A DNA stretch of 64,000 nt from assembly GCA_009929375.1 (NCBI GenBank), contig SAAO01000002.1, positions 62,001-126,000 on the forward strand, given 5' to 3'. The stretch's first letter is position 1; each line of letters starts with the position of its first letter. A model generated the notes under the pieces. That model was not told the origin of the DNA and did not search any database. It worked only from the letters and a program-made list of their open reading frames with translations. Position numbers and translations under genes: made by a program. The stretch is from Bacteroidia bacterium (lineage in GTDB: Bacteria > Bacteroidota > Bacteroidia > Bacteroidales > Paludibacteraceae). Positions 43,136 to 52,779 of this stretch are shown in pieces.

Positions 43136-44398
43136 ATGGAATTAAAAAGAGTTGTGGTAACCGGCTTAGGCGCGGTTACTCCTTTAGGTAATTCTGTTCC
43201 TGAGTTTTGGGATAACTTGGTTAAAGGAGTAAGCGGCGCCACACCGATTACACGTTTTGATACTACGAATTTTAAAACAAAATTTGCATGCGAAGTGAAA
43301 GACTTCGATGCAACGAAGTATTTTGATCGTAAGGAAGTGCGCAAGCTCGACCTCTACGCTCAATATGCTATAGCGTCAGCAAAAGAAGCCCTTGAGCAAA
43401 GTGGTCTGGATCTCGAAACCATTGACAAAGATGAAGTGGGTGTAATCTTTGCTGCCGGAATTGGCGGTATCGCTACTTTCGAGCAGGAAATTGGTTACTA
43501 CTATCAACATCTGGAAAATGGCCCAAAGTTCAATCCGTTTTTCATCCCTAAGATGATTTCGGATATTGCTGCAGGTCAGATTTCCATTATGTATGGTTTC
43601 CGTGGTCCGAACTATTCTACTGCTTCGGCTTGTGCTTCATCGACCAATGCTTTAATCGATGCTTTCAATTATATCCGTTTGGGTAAAGCCAATGTGATTT
43701 TGGCCGGTGGCGCTGAGGCTGCCATCACACCCGGTGGAGTTGGAGGCTTTAATGCTCTGACAGCTTTGTCGACACGTAATGACGACCCTGAAGGAGCTTC
43801 ACGTCCATTCAGCAAAAGCCGCGATGGTTTTGTAATGGGTGAAGGTGCCGGATGTCTGGTACTCGAAGATCTCGATCATGCGCTTGCACGCGGAGCTAAC
43901 ATTCTGTGTGAGGTTGTAGGTGGTGGATTGTCGGCTGATGCTTATCATCTTACTGCCAGTCATCCCGAAGGACTTGGAGCTAAACTTGTAATGAGAAGAG
44001 CTTTGAAAGATGCAGGTATGAATCCCGAAGATATTGATTATATCAATGTGCACGGAACCTCAACGCCTGTAGGTGATATTTCGGAACCAAGAGCTATTAT
44101 TGATGTGTTTGGAGAAAATGCATATAAATTGAATATCAGTGCTACAAAATCAATGACGGGTCACCTTTTAGGTGCTGCCGGAGCTGTGGAAGCTATTGCT
44201 TCAGTACTTGCGGTGATGAATGATATTGTGCCTCCAACTATTAATTTTACAGAAGGCGACGAAGATCCCGATATTGATTTCAACTTGAATTTTACATTTA
44301 ATAAAGCGCAAAAACGTGTGGTAAATGCTGCGCTCTCGAATACTTTTGGATTCGGTGGACACAATGCCAGCGTGATTGTAAAAAAATATGTTCTCTAA
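43136..44398 (+). CDS. fabF: Beta-ketoacyl-ACP synthase II
   Basis: A 420-aa KASII condensing enzyme. The nucleophile Cys is in STASACASSTNAL, and the two catalytic His residues are in NVHGTSTPVGD and SMTGHLLGAAGAVEA. The thiolase-fold ends are GLGAVTPLGNSVPEFW and NTFGFGGHNAS. It elongates acyl-ACP with malonyl-ACP. It is the second gene of the operon, and rnc begins 3 bases after its stop. Confidence 0.98.
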   Translation: MELKRVVVTGLGAVTPLGNSVPEFWDNLVKGVSGATPITRFDTTNFKTKFACEVKDFDATKYFDRKEVRKLDLYAQYAIASAKEALEQSGLDLETIDKDEVGVIFAAGIGGIATFEQEIGYYYQHLENGPKFNPFFIPKMISDIAAGQISIMYGFRGPNYSTASACASSTNALIDAFNYIRLGKANVILAGGAEAAITPGGVGGFNALTALSTRNDDPEGASRPFSKSRDGFVMGEGAGCLVLEDLDHALARGANILCEVVGGGLSADAYHLTASHPEGLGAKLVMRRALKDAGMNPEDIDYINVHGTSTPVGDISEPRAIIDVFGENAYKLNISATKSMTGHLLGAAGAVEAIASVLAVMNDIVPPTINFTEGDEDPDIDFNLNFTFNKAQKRVVNAALSNTFGFGGHNASVIVKKYVL

Positions 44399-44401
44399 GT
44401 T

Positions 44402-45157
44402 GTGATTAAAGCAATAATACGTAATATAAGGCTTCTTACCGGTTCCCGGAAGGAGCCTTATTTGCTTTTTTACAAAGTGCTCGGGTTTTATCCCTCACGT
44501 ATTGAATACTATCAGTTGGCTGTGCGTCACCGCTCTGTGGCGGTGCCTACCGACGATGGACACCTGCTGAGCAACGAGCGTCTCGAATTTTTGGGCGATG
44601 CTGTGCTGAACTCAGTGGTGACCGATATTTTGTTTCGCAGGTACGAAAACGAACGAGAAGGTTTTTTGACCAATACGCGCTCGAAAATTGTAAAACGTGA
44701 CACCCTTAATCGTTTGGCATTTGAAATAGGGCTCGACAAACTGATGCAGGCTACGAAACATGTAAATACGCATACCAACAATAATATTTATGGCAATGCC
44801 CTTGAAGCTCTGATGGGCGCCATTTATCTCGATTATGGCTATAAGCAATGTAAAAAGTTTGTAGAGCAGCGCCTTATCACTCCTTTTATGGATATTGATA
44901 AAATTGCTGATGGGGAGGTCAACTTTAAGTCGAAAATTATTGAATGGAGCCAGAAACATAAAATTAAAGTGGATTTTGTGTTGGTGAAAGACGAACTTTT
45001 GTCGGCCAATAAACATGTTTTTCATACCTCTGTAATGATTGGCGATAGAATTATGTGCGAGGCTACAGGGCAAAGCAAAAAGGAATCGCAACAAAATGCT
45101 GCCCGACTGGCTTTGCAAAAAATTATGGAGGATCCCGATCTTCCTTCTTCTTTCTGA
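44402..45157 (+). CDS. rnc: Ribonuclease III
   Basis: A 251-aa double-strand-specific RNase. The start is the GTG at 44402, directly after fabF, which suggests translational coupling. The catalytic domain holds NERLEFLGDAVL (about 59-70) and EALMGAIYLDYG with the metal-binding acids. The C-terminal dsRBD ends in SKKESQQNAARLALQKI. An N-terminal extension of about 30 residues precedes the core, a common feature in Bacteroidetes. It processes rRNA and structured RNAs. Confidence 0.95.
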   Translation: MIKAIIRNIRLLTGSRKEPYLLFYKVLGFYPSRIEYYQLAVRHRSVAVPTDDGHLLSNERLEFLGDAVLNSVVTDILFRRYENEREGFLTNTRSKIVKRDTLNRLAFEIGLDKLMQATKHVNTHTNNNIYGNALEALMGAIYLDYGYKQCKKFVEQRLITPFMDIDKIADGEVNFKSKIIEWSQKHKIKVDFVLVKDELLSANKHVFHTSVMIGDRIMCEATGQSKKESQQNAARLALQKIMEDPDLPSSF

Positions 45158-45346
45158 TGCATTACTCCAAAAAACTTTCCTGTTTCAAAAAACCAAATTT
45201 TGTTTTTGATTGTTAGATAAATAGCCGGTTTCTTATTCTCCTGTCTGACACTTTCGGATTATATGCGCAGGTGCATTGTTTTTGCGTCAGCGGTTATATT
45301 TTCTGCTCAAAAAGCATGAAAGTGTGTAATATTCCACACATTTTTT

Positions 45347-45354
45347 TATCTTTG
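45347..45354 (+). promoter_or_regulatory. -7 box of the acyl-CoA synthetase gene
   Basis: TATCTTTG matches the phylum consensus and lies 32 bases before the ATG at 45387. Confidence 0.55.
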
Positions 45355-45386
45355 CAAACAGTAAAACAATATATCACTACACAAAA

Positions 45387-47189
45387 ATGGAAGAACAACA
45401 TTTTTCGCAGTCAATTAAGCTGCAATCGAAAAAATACGGCGAGAAGGCAGCTTTGTATTTTCGTAAAAATCTGACTGATAGCTGGAAAGCTACAAGTTGG
45501 AACGAATTTGAAAAACAGGTTTCGGTTGTGGCTAAGGCTCTTGTGGAGCTTGGAGTGGCCGAGCAGGATCGTGTGGGTCAGTTTTCGCAAAATATGGCCG
45601 AGTGTCTTGTGGTCGACTTTGCGCTATATGCCAACAGAGCTGCGATGGTGCCTATGTATGCGACCTCGTCGGTAGCTCAGATTGATTTTATTGTGAAGGA
45701 TGCCGGAATCGAAATCCTTTTTGTAGGTGAACAAACGCAGTACGATGTAGCTATTGAGGTAATGAAAACATCGGATGTGCTGAAGCGTATTATCGTTTTC
45801 GATAATGATGTAAAACTTGTGGATACAGGGAATTCAATGTATTTTAGCGATCTTTTGAAATTGGGCGAACGTTCGACGCGTCATTTTGAGGTTGATCACC
45901 GCAGCGATGAAGCTACGCCGGAAGATTTGGCCTGTATCCTTTATACCTCAGGGACCACCGGAAATCCTAAAGGGGTGATGATGCCGCATTCGTGCTTTCT
46001 CGAAGCAATGAAAATACACAAAATAAGACTGACCAGTGTGACCGATCAGGATGTGTCGGTGGCTTTCCTGCCACTTTCGCATGTGTTCGAACGTACATGG
46101 TGTTACTTCTGTATTTCGATGGGTGTGAGTGTGTATATCAATCTTCGTCCGCTCGAAATTCAGCAAACCATTAAGGATGTGCGACCCACGCTAATGTGTG
46201 CGGTTCCGCGTTTTTGGGAAAAAGTGTATGCCGGAGTACAGGAAAATATTGCTAAAATGAAACCATTCAAAATGGGTTTGGTGACATGGGCAGTGGCTGT
46301 TGGTAAACAATACAATCTTGATTATTTGCGTAATGGTGTGCAGCCTCCGGTATGGATGAAGGTAAAATACACGATTGCTGATAAATTGATTTTTTCGAAA
46401 GTGAAGAAGACTATCGGAATTGAAAATGCCAATATACTTCCTACAGCAGGAGCTAAACTGTCTGATGAAATTGCTGTGTTTATGCGCAGCATAGGTGTGC
46501 CTATTGTGTATGGCTACGGACTTACCGAAAGTACAGCAACGGTGACCTGTTTTGATTATGTAAACTACGAAATCGGAACTGTGGGCTCCATAATGCCCGA
46601 TGTGCAGGTACGTATTGGAGAGGATAGCGAAATTCAGCTTAAAGGAAAAACTATTTTTCCGGGATATTATAAAAATGAAGAAGCTACTGCTGCTGCATTT
46701 ACTGCAGATGGATGGTTTAAAACAGGTGACGCAGGCTATCTGAAAGATAATAAGATTGTGCTTACCGAGCGTATCAAGGATTTGTTTAAGACTTCGAATG
46801 GTAAATATATCGCTCCGCAGGCGCTCGAAACTTTGCTGGTACTCGATAAATACATCGAGCAGGTGGCTGTTGTTGGTGACGAACGCAACTTTGTGACGGC
46901 AATTATTGCACCGGTAATACCATTGATTGAAGAATACGCAGCTAAACATAAAATTCAATATGAAAATATTGATGAGCTGCTGAAGAAGCCTGAGATTTAT
47001 GCGCTTATCGAAGGTCGCATCAAAGAGTTGCAGAAAAATATGGCAAATTATGAGCAAATTAAGAAGTTTGCCCTCATTAAGAAAGGTTTCAGCATCGAAA
47101 CAGGTGAGTTGACCAATACACTCAAGATCAGAAGAGCGGTTGTGATGCAAAAATATAAGTCAATTATTGACGAAATGTATGCTTCATAG
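45387..47189 (+). CDS. Long-chain fatty acid-CoA ligase (AMP-forming)
   Basis: A 600-aa adenylate-forming enzyme of the FAA1/FadD15 type. The P-loop is LYTSGTTGNPKGVMMPH (about 189-205), followed by AFLPLSHVFERT, GYGLTEST and WFKTGDAGYLKDNKIVLTERIKDLFKTSNGKYIAP, which holds the hinge and ATP-binding Asp/Arg. It activates fatty acids to acyl-CoA through acyl-AMP at the membrane. No membrane segment is predicted. It has its own promoter. Confidence 0.93.
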   Translation: MEEQHFSQSIKLQSKKYGEKAALYFRKNLTDSWKATSWNEFEKQVSVVAKALVELGVAEQDRVGQFSQNMAECLVVDFALYANRAAMVPMYATSSVAQIDFIVKDAGIEILFVGEQTQYDVAIEVMKTSDVLKRIIVFDNDVKLVDTGNSMYFSDLLKLGERSTRHFEVDHRSDEATPEDLACILYTSGTTGNPKGVMMPHSCFLEAMKIHKIRLTSVTDQDVSVAFLPLSHVFERTWCYFCISMGVSVYINLRPLEIQQTIKDVRPTLMCAVPRFWEKVYAGVQENIAKMKPFKMGLVTWAVAVGKQYNLDYLRNGVQPPVWMKVKYTIADKLIFSKVKKTIGIENANILPTAGAKLSDEIAVFMRSIGVPIVYGYGLTESTATVTCFDYVNYEIGTVGSIMPDVQVRIGEDSEIQLKGKTIFPGYYKNEEATAAAFTADGWFKTGDAGYLKDNKIVLTERIKDLFKTSNGKYIAPQALETLLVLDKYIEQVAVVGDERNFVTAIIAPVIPLIEEYAAKHKIQYENIDELLKKPEIYALIEGRIKELQKNMANYEQIKKFALIKKGFSIETGELTNTLKIRRAVVMQKYKSIIDEMYAS

Positions 47190-47251
47190 CATAAAACAAG
47201 TTCTTTTTGAAATAAAAAATAGCAAAATTATGTTATGTAGCATATTTTTGC

Positions 47252-47259
47252 TATTTTTG
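47252..47259 (+). promoter_or_regulatory. -7 box of the DUF2582 gene
   Basis: TATTTTTG lies 44 bases before the ATG at 47304, supporting that start over the upstream in-frame ATG at 47262. Confidence 0.45.
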
Positions 47260-47303
47260 CATTGAAATTAATACATGAAACTGTTTATTTCATACAAACT
47301 ATT

Positions 47304-47501
47304 ATGCTTAACGAGAAAATTGGTAACAATGCCGGTCTGATATGGACCGCTTTGTCGAACGGCGAACTTAATGTAAAAGCCGTTAAGAAAGCAACCAAAC
47401 TCAACGAAAAAGATTTGAATCTGGCTCTGGGTTGGTTAGCTCGCGAAGGGAAAGTGAAATTCAACGAAGTTGAAGGAGAACTGTTTGTAGATCTGGTGTA
47501 A
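47304..47501 (+). CDS. DUF2582 winged-helix protein
   Basis: 65 aa from MLNEKIGNNAGLIWTALS. The pattern IWTALSNGELNVKAVKKATKLNEKDLNLALGWLAREGKVKFNEVEG is the DUF2582 winged helix-turn-helix, a small family widespread in Bacteroidetes and archaea with presumed DNA binding. The wing is VEGELFVDLV. The open frame extends 14 residues upstream, but the promoter box at 47252 favours 47304. It is monocistronic with a terminator. Confidence 0.85.
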   Translation: MLNEKIGNNAGLIWTALSNGELNVKAVKKATKLNEKDLNLALGWLAREGKVKFNEVEGELFVDLV

Positions 47502-47523
47502 GCCGAGGGTCGAAAAGGTATTA

Positions 47524-47562
47524 AAAGGCGGATGAATGAAAATTTATCCGCTTTTTTTGTGG
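47524..47562 (+). terminator. Terminator of the DUF2582 gene
   Basis: AAAGCGGAT-type arms (GGCGGATGAAT / ATTTATCCGC) are followed by TTTTTTT. Confidence 0.8.
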
Positions 47563-47732
47563 GTGAAAATTTATGTGTTAACTCTTAATTGGCTGTTAAA
47601 CTTCATTTTCGATAGTTGGTTAATTCAATTTTTGATTGAGCTATTCCTCCAATTTGACAGTATTCTGCATATTAGAATAATACAAAATTTCTAATTTTGT
47701 TTTGTAATCTAATTCAATATTGCTTCATTGTT

Positions 47733-50700
47733 ATGAAAAAAAATAAGTTGTCGCTATTCGGGTTGACGCTCTTGTTATGCGCTGCATTTTTAAATACTTA
47801 TGCCGCGCAGCCCGGTGATACCATCACTGTACAGAACAAAAAATTCAAAATTCTTTCTGCGAATCTTATTAGTAATCCGGGTTTCGAAAACGGTTTTACT
47901 GATTGGACTGATGCCACTACTGCGGCAGCAACACTTACAACTGCAAAATTCAGTATTTCAAATACAGGTGGCGTTTCCAATTCAAAATATCTGATTGGAT
48001 TGGCGAACGAAAATTCTGGTTCGGCAGGTTCAATAGGAACTGCATGGCCGATTAGTTCGGGTAAGAGCTATTTGTTTGCTTATCAGGTGAAGTATTTATC
48101 GGCTACAGCGCCTGCTGCTAACGAAATATACCTGAAAACATCGCTCACCAATAACAAAACTTCACCTTCGGAGCCAAAAGTGATTATCAATGAGTCGCGT
48201 GTGCAGGGAGGGGGTTTGTGGACGCAAAACTATGCGTATTTTACAAATACCGGACCGGATTATACGCATTTGATGGTGCGTTTCCGTTGGCTCGACAATC
48301 GCTTTGGTTTTGACGATTTTATGTTGTACGAAGCTGTGGAAGTAGCCAATAATATTGCTTTGGAACAGGCGATTGCCACAGCTGAAAGCATTTACGATGT
48401 GCAGGCAAACGGAGCTGATGCATTGCTCGCAGCTATCAATACCGCCAAAAGTTTTCTCGAAAGTACAATTCCTACCGATGTGGAAAAAGCTACAAATGAT
48501 CTGAACGCGGCTATTCTGACTTATCAGTATGCGAATGCATCACCCACAAAACCGCTTGATCTGACATACAAAATCACGAACCCCACATTTGCTGACAATA
48601 CAAGTACCGGCTGGACAAACCCGGGAACTGTAAATTACAGACTTGTAGAGTTCTATGAGAAAACATTCGATATGTTTCAGGAAGTTTCGAACCTGCCTGC
48701 TGGAGTTTACCGATTGAAAGCCCAGGGCTATGAGCGTCCGAAGTCGAATGATGGTGGCGTGGCCTACAGAGCAAAAACCGAAACGATTTATGCCCGTTTG
48801 TATGCAAAGGCCAAGGATTATTCGGATGTGTTGATTCCATTTAATTCCATTTACAAACACAGTTATACAGGTACAGGATCGGTGAACGGATATCTGAATA
48901 CAATGGCGGCTTCAGAAACCATGCTCGCGAATACAAGCAATATGTATTACGAAATGATCGTCGACAGTATTATGGTTGGTGCTGATGGAAAGCTTGTGAT
49001 TGGAGCCAAATCTGAATTTAAACAAACGGGCTATTGGGTTTTGTTCGATAATTTCAGACTGGAGTATCTTGGTGAGGCTGGTGCGGAATATTTAGCAAAG
49101 GCTTTGAGTCGTCGTATTGCTGATGCTCAGACCTTAGTTTCTGCTCATATTCAGAATACTGCTGTTGCGCGTTTGAACTCGGCCATTGCTTTTGCATCGT
49201 CTGCACTTGCTTTAAATCCGCTTATAGAAGCTGATTTGATAGCAGCAAAAGATACGGTAAATGCGGCCATCGAAGTGGGTGACATATCAGCAAAAGCTTA
49301 TGTCTCTCTCAGGAAAGCCATTGATCAGGCAAAACAAATTCTTACATTTCTCGATAAAGCAGATGAGATAACACGTTTGCAGAATGCCATTCAGGTAGCA
49401 GAGCAGACTTATGAAAACCGTGATCTGACGCTGACGCAGATAAATGCAGCCACAACAACCCTGACTACAACTACCCGTAGTGTGGATAAAAAGATTTATG
49501 TACCCGGCTGGATGATGGGCGATGTGTATAATCCAACGAACAACTGGTCGATTGAGCGAAGTAAGCAATCGAAGAACTGGATTTTGTTTTGGGAACCCGG
49601 CTTTGGTGATAATCCCGGAACGGCTATCGATGACTGTCTTGCACTGGCTGAAAAAGCGTTTGCGTTTTATGCTGATTCGCTGAAATTTATCACTCGCGGC
49701 GCTTCGAAAACCGATACTTATAAAATGATTATTCGTTATCGCTTCAGCACCGAGTGGGAGGCAACCGGATCGGGTGTGGACAATACCATTGGTTTGCTCA
49801 CGCTTACGCTCTGGGCTATGTCGTCGCGTGGTGGACAGACTGTGGCGCACGAGGTGGGTCATTGCTTCCAGTATCAGGTGCATTGCGATAACAACGACAA
49901 CAATGGTTGGATGTATGGTTTTGGATCTAATGGTTCAGGAAGTAATGGTTTTTGGGAGATGTGTGCACAATGGCAGGCTTATAAAGTGTTTCCTAACGAT
50001 CAGTTTAATAACGAATGGTTTAACGGATATTTGGCTGCTGCTCACAAACACCCTTTGCACGAAGCACCACGTTATAACAATTTCTTTATTCAGGATTATT
50101 GGACTTATTTGCACGGCATGGATATGATAGGTCGTTTGTGGAATAAATCTTATTTCCCTGAAGATCCGATTGAGGCATATAAACGTATTACCTCTGTTAC
50201 GCAAAGTGTGTTTAACGATCAGATGTGGGATTGTGCTGCTCGCTTTACAACCTGGGATATACCTGCTCTGAAAACACGTGGAGCCGCTTACATTCAAACG
50301 AGAACGCAGCCGAAGTTTAAGAGCATGGGAAGTAATGTCTGGAGAATTGACTCGACGGCCTGTCCCGAAAATTACGGACATAATATCATTCGTTTGAATG
50401 CGCCTCTGAAAGCCACTACTGTGACTGCTCATTTCGAAGGTTTGGCCGGAATAGCCGGATATCGTAAACTCAATGTGGCTTCGGCTGGTTGGCGGATTGG
50501 TTTTGTTGCATTGCTCAAAGATGGAAGCAGGGTGTATGGCAATGCCGATGCTGTGTCGATGAGCAGTAATGCCGGAAAAATGTCGGTAAGTTTCGAATGT
50601 CCTGCCAATTGCGATAAACTTTGGTTTGTGGTTTCGGGCGCTCCTGCAGGTCACTGGCGCCATGCCTGGGACGACAACGATGCCAACGACGAACAATGGC

Positions 50701-50990
50701 CATATCAGGTGAGTTTTGTAAATACCAACCTGCATGGTTATGCCAATGTAATTAACGGTATTGACGACAATCAGCTGATCGAATGGAATGCGCAGGTTCA
50801 GCAACGCAATCTGTCAGTGACTAATCTGCCTGAATTTGCGACAGTGAAGGTGGTGGATGTGTTTGGTAGAATGATTGCGGAAGAAAAGGCAGAAAATAAA
50901 GAGTTTAATACAGTGCTGGCACAGGGAGTTTATATTGTAGTGGTTGAATCCGCTTCGGGTATTCAGACGCAAAAGATAATTGTAAGATAA
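47733..50990 (+). CDS. Large secreted DUF6055-type metalloprotease-like protein with T9SS tail
   Basis: 1085 aa from MKKNKLSLFGLTLLL, with a signal peptide to about residue 24. Residues 40-210 form a carbohydrate-binding-like jelly roll (NPGFENGFTDW). FIVAR-like helical segments (about 215-260 and 455-580) flank a second jelly roll (NPTFADNTSTGW). Residues 590-900 match DUF6055, with a zinc-protease signature HEVGH at 706-710 and W/N-rich surroundings. A C-terminal Ig-like segment and a type A T9SS sorting domain close the protein. It is probably exported to the cell surface; a glycan or glycoprotein substrate is suggested by the modules only. Confidence 0.82.
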   Translation: MKKNKLSLFGLTLLLCAAFLNTYAAQPGDTITVQNKKFKILSANLISNPGFENGFTDWTDATTAAATLTTAKFSISNTGGVSNSKYLIGLANENSGSAGSIGTAWPISSGKSYLFAYQVKYLSATAPAANEIYLKTSLTNNKTSPSEPKVIINESRVQGGGLWTQNYAYFTNTGPDYTHLMVRFRWLDNRFGFDDFMLYEAVEVANNIALEQAIATAESIYDVQANGADALLAAINTAKSFLESTIPTDVEKATNDLNAAILTYQYANASPTKPLDLTYKITNPTFADNTSTGWTNPGTVNYRLVEFYEKTFDMFQEVSNLPAGVYRLKAQGYERPKSNDGGVAYRAKTETIYARLYAKAKDYSDVLIPFNSIYKHSYTGTGSVNGYLNTMAASETMLANTSNMYYEMIVDSIMVGADGKLVIGAKSEFKQTGYWVLFDNFRLEYLGEAGAEYLAKALSRRIADAQTLVSAHIQNTAVARLNSAIAFASSALALNPLIEADLIAAKDTVNAAIEVGDISAKAYVSLRKAIDQAKQILTFLDKADEITRLQNAIQVAEQTYENRDLTLTQINAATTTLTTTTRSVDKKIYVPGWMMGDVYNPTNNWSIERSKQSKNWILFWEPGFGDNPGTAIDDCLALAEKAFAFYADSLKFITRGASKTDTYKMIIRYRFSTEWEATGSGVDNTIGLLTLTLWAMSSRGGQTVAHEVGHCFQYQVHCDNNDNNGWMYGFGSNGSGSNGFWEMCAQWQAYKVFPNDQFNNEWFNGYLAAAHKHPLHEAPRYNNFFIQDYWTYLHGMDMIGRLWNKSYFPEDPIEAYKRITSVTQSVFNDQMWDCAARFTTWDIPALKTRGAAYIQTRTQPKFKSMGSNVWRIDSTACPENYGHNIIRLNAPLKATTVTAHFEGLAGIAGYRKLNVASAGWRIGFVALLKDGSRVYGNADAVSMSSNAGKMSVSFECPANCDKLWFVVSGAPAGHWRHAWDDNDANDEQWPYQVSFVNTNLHGYANVINGIDDNQLIEWNAQVQQRNLSVTNLPEFATVKVVDVFGRMIAEEKAENKEFNTVLAQGVYIVVVESASGIQTQKIIVR

Positions 50991-51027
50991 ACGAATTGCA
51001 TTTTTGATGAAATTCTGTAGCGCAAAA

Positions 51028-51062
51028 TTCAAAGAGCCGGGCTGTATGTCCGGCTCTTTCTG
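51028..51062 (+). terminator. Terminator of the DUF6055 gene
   Basis: AAAGAGCCGG/CCGGCTCTTT (51031-51040 / 51050-51059) forms a perfect 10-bp stem. Confidence 0.9.
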
Positions 51063-51109
51063 TATGTAAATGTATGGAAACTGCTTGGATTTTCAGAGTT
51101 CTGTAAAAT

Positions 51110-51147
51110 AAACAATCCTCTTAATCAAATGATTAAGAGGATTGTTT
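51110..51147. repeat. Perfect 17-bp inverted repeat next to the element boundary
   Basis: AAACAATCCTCTTAATC (51110-51126) and its complement (51131-51147) are separated by 4 bases. It may be a second terminator, or part of the integration region, since the tRNA-like remnant begins at the next base. Confidence 0.7.
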
Positions 51148-51165
51148 GTACCCGAAGCGGGAATA
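51148..51165 (-). other. Possible att site: remnant of a tRNA 3' end
   Basis: GTACCCGAAGCGGGAAT read on the minus strand gives ATTCCCGCTTCGGGTAC, which resembles the last part of a T-arm and acceptor 3' strand of a Bacteroidetes tRNA, without the rest of the gene. A tyrosine integrase starts 250 bases downstream. The rest of the 50991-51413 gap is AT-rich, with the integrase promoter box TATTTTTG at 51389-51396. Confidence 0.4.
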
Positions 51166-51413
51166 AATATATGAAATTTAACTATTTTATTACACTCTGG
51201 TTTCCAGAGACATATACACCTATATGAGTGATTTTCAAAGAGAAAACACAAAAATTACCTTTCATCCCATTTCATTCCATTACAAAGGTTTTTACAAATG
51301 TTGCGCAAGGGTTGCGCTAGGTTTTTAAAAATCAGACAAATTTGTCGGGATATTCTATTTTCAATTAGGCAAATTAAATATTATGTTTTATTTTTGCTTA
51401 AAATCAGAATCTT

Positions 51414-52778
51414 ATGGTGAACATTGTTTTATTTGTTAGACCATCCAAAAAATCACAAATAACTAAGGTTGGTTTCCGATTAATTGATGGAAGGGACGTA
51501 AATGTTTTTTATACATCGGACATATTGGTTGATGCTCGTTTATGGGATCAAAAACGTCAGACGTTTAAATCAAACGTAAAACTTCTGTCTGAGTCTGACC
51601 GAATCCACACTCTTAACGAAATCACACGTATTAAAGAACTCATACTATTTGCTTACAACAATCGGGAACCCAATATTAAGGTAACATCTAAATGGTTAAA
51701 ATCAGAATTAGATTACCTACAGAAAAATCCTGATGAACTAAAAGGAGAACCTGAGAAAACATTCTTTGAATCTTTCGAACACTTCATTTCAACCCACAAG
51801 ATAACTGAACACCGAAAAGAAAACTACAGGGTTTTACTTCGTTCTTTACAACGATATGAGAAATTTAAACAACTGAAAAACCGAAAATTCAAATTATCGT
51901 TTCAAACCTTGAATTCAGATATGCTTCGGGACATAGAAGACTACCTCCGTAACGAACACCAATACTATATTGATTATCCCGAACTATTTAAATTGTTCCC
52001 CGACAAACAAAAACAACGTAGACGAGGGGATAACACCATTGCTGGATTATTTTCTAAAATCAGAACCTTCACAAAATGGGCAATAAAAAGACACAAAACG
52101 ATCACTGATCCATTCAATGATTATATTCCTGTAAAAGAAGAATATGGTACGCCATTTTATCTGACGATTGAAGAACGAAATCAGATATACAAACATGATT
52201 TTTCATCAAAACCTAACCTTGAACTCCAAAGGGATATATTTATTTTTCAGTGTATGGTTGGTTGTCGGATAGGTGACCTGTATAAATTCACAAAAAAGAG
52301 TATAGACTTACAAACTTACATCGAAAATGGTGAAACAAAAGAAATAGGTATGATTGGTTACATTGCGGGTAAAACAAAGAAAGGTGACCCAAAAACAATA
52401 AATGTACCTTTAACTAATATCAGTTTAAACATTTATAAGAAATACAAGAACGTTGGTGGTGAAAAACTATTTCCGTTTATTTCAATGCAGAAATATAACG
52501 ACACACTAAAAGTTATCTTTAAAGAAGCTGGTATAGACAGACTCGTAACTGTACTTAATCCCACAACCAACGATGTGGAAAGAAAACATTTATATGAAGT
52601 GGCCAGTTCACATATTGCCAGAAGAACATTCATTGGTAATATGTATAAAAAAATTGGAGACCAACGATTGGTGTCATCCATGTCGGGACACATCCCAAAC
52701 AGTAAGGCTTTTGGTCGATATGCTGAAGTGGATGAGGAAATGAAAATTAACGCTATTCGTAAAATTGATTTAGAATAA
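51414..52778 (+). CDS. Tyrosine-type site-specific integrase
   Basis: A 454-aa tyrosine recombinase. An N-terminal Arm-DNA-like domain (about 1-95) and SAM-like core-binding domain (about 105-225) precede the catalytic domain. The RHRHY set is visible: Arg285 (MVGCRIGDL), the beta-hairpin Lys in AGKTKKGD, His400 and Arg403 (SHIARRTF), His426 (SGHIPNSKAFGRY) and nucleophile Tyr436. All key residues are kept. Placed at the left end of the element beside a tRNA-like remnant, it probably integrates this island. The next gene starts one base after its stop. Confidence 0.95.
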   Translation: MVNIVLFVRPSKKSQITKVGFRLIDGRDVNVFYTSDILVDARLWDQKRQTFKSNVKLLSESDRIHTLNEITRIKELILFAYNNREPNIKVTSKWLKSELDYLQKNPDELKGEPEKTFFESFEHFISTHKITEHRKENYRVLLRSLQRYEKFKQLKNRKFKLSFQTLNSDMLRDIEDYLRNEHQYYIDYPELFKLFPDKQKQRRRGDNTIAGLFSKIRTFTKWAIKRHKTITDPFNDYIPVKEEYGTPFYLTIEERNQIYKHDFSSKPNLELQRDIFIFQCMVGCRIGDLYKFTKKSIDLQTYIENGETKEIGMIGYIAGKTKKGDPKTINVPLTNISLNIYKKYKNVGGEKLFPFISMQKYNDTLKVIFKEAGIDRLVTVLNPTTNDVERKHLYEVASSHIARRTFIGNMYKKIGDQRLVSSMSGHIPNSKAFGRYAEVDEEMKINAIRKIDLE

Positions 52779-52779
52779 T

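Noticed and set aside
46191-47150. 319-aa open frame opposite the acyl-CoA synthetase gene
   Set aside because: Long but antisense to a complete conserved enzyme, rich in His/Cys/Phe/Ile, with no domain.
49935-50804. 289-aa open frame opposite the DUF6055 gene
   Set aside because: Antisense shadow of a gene with signal peptide and T9SS tail; no RBS or domain.
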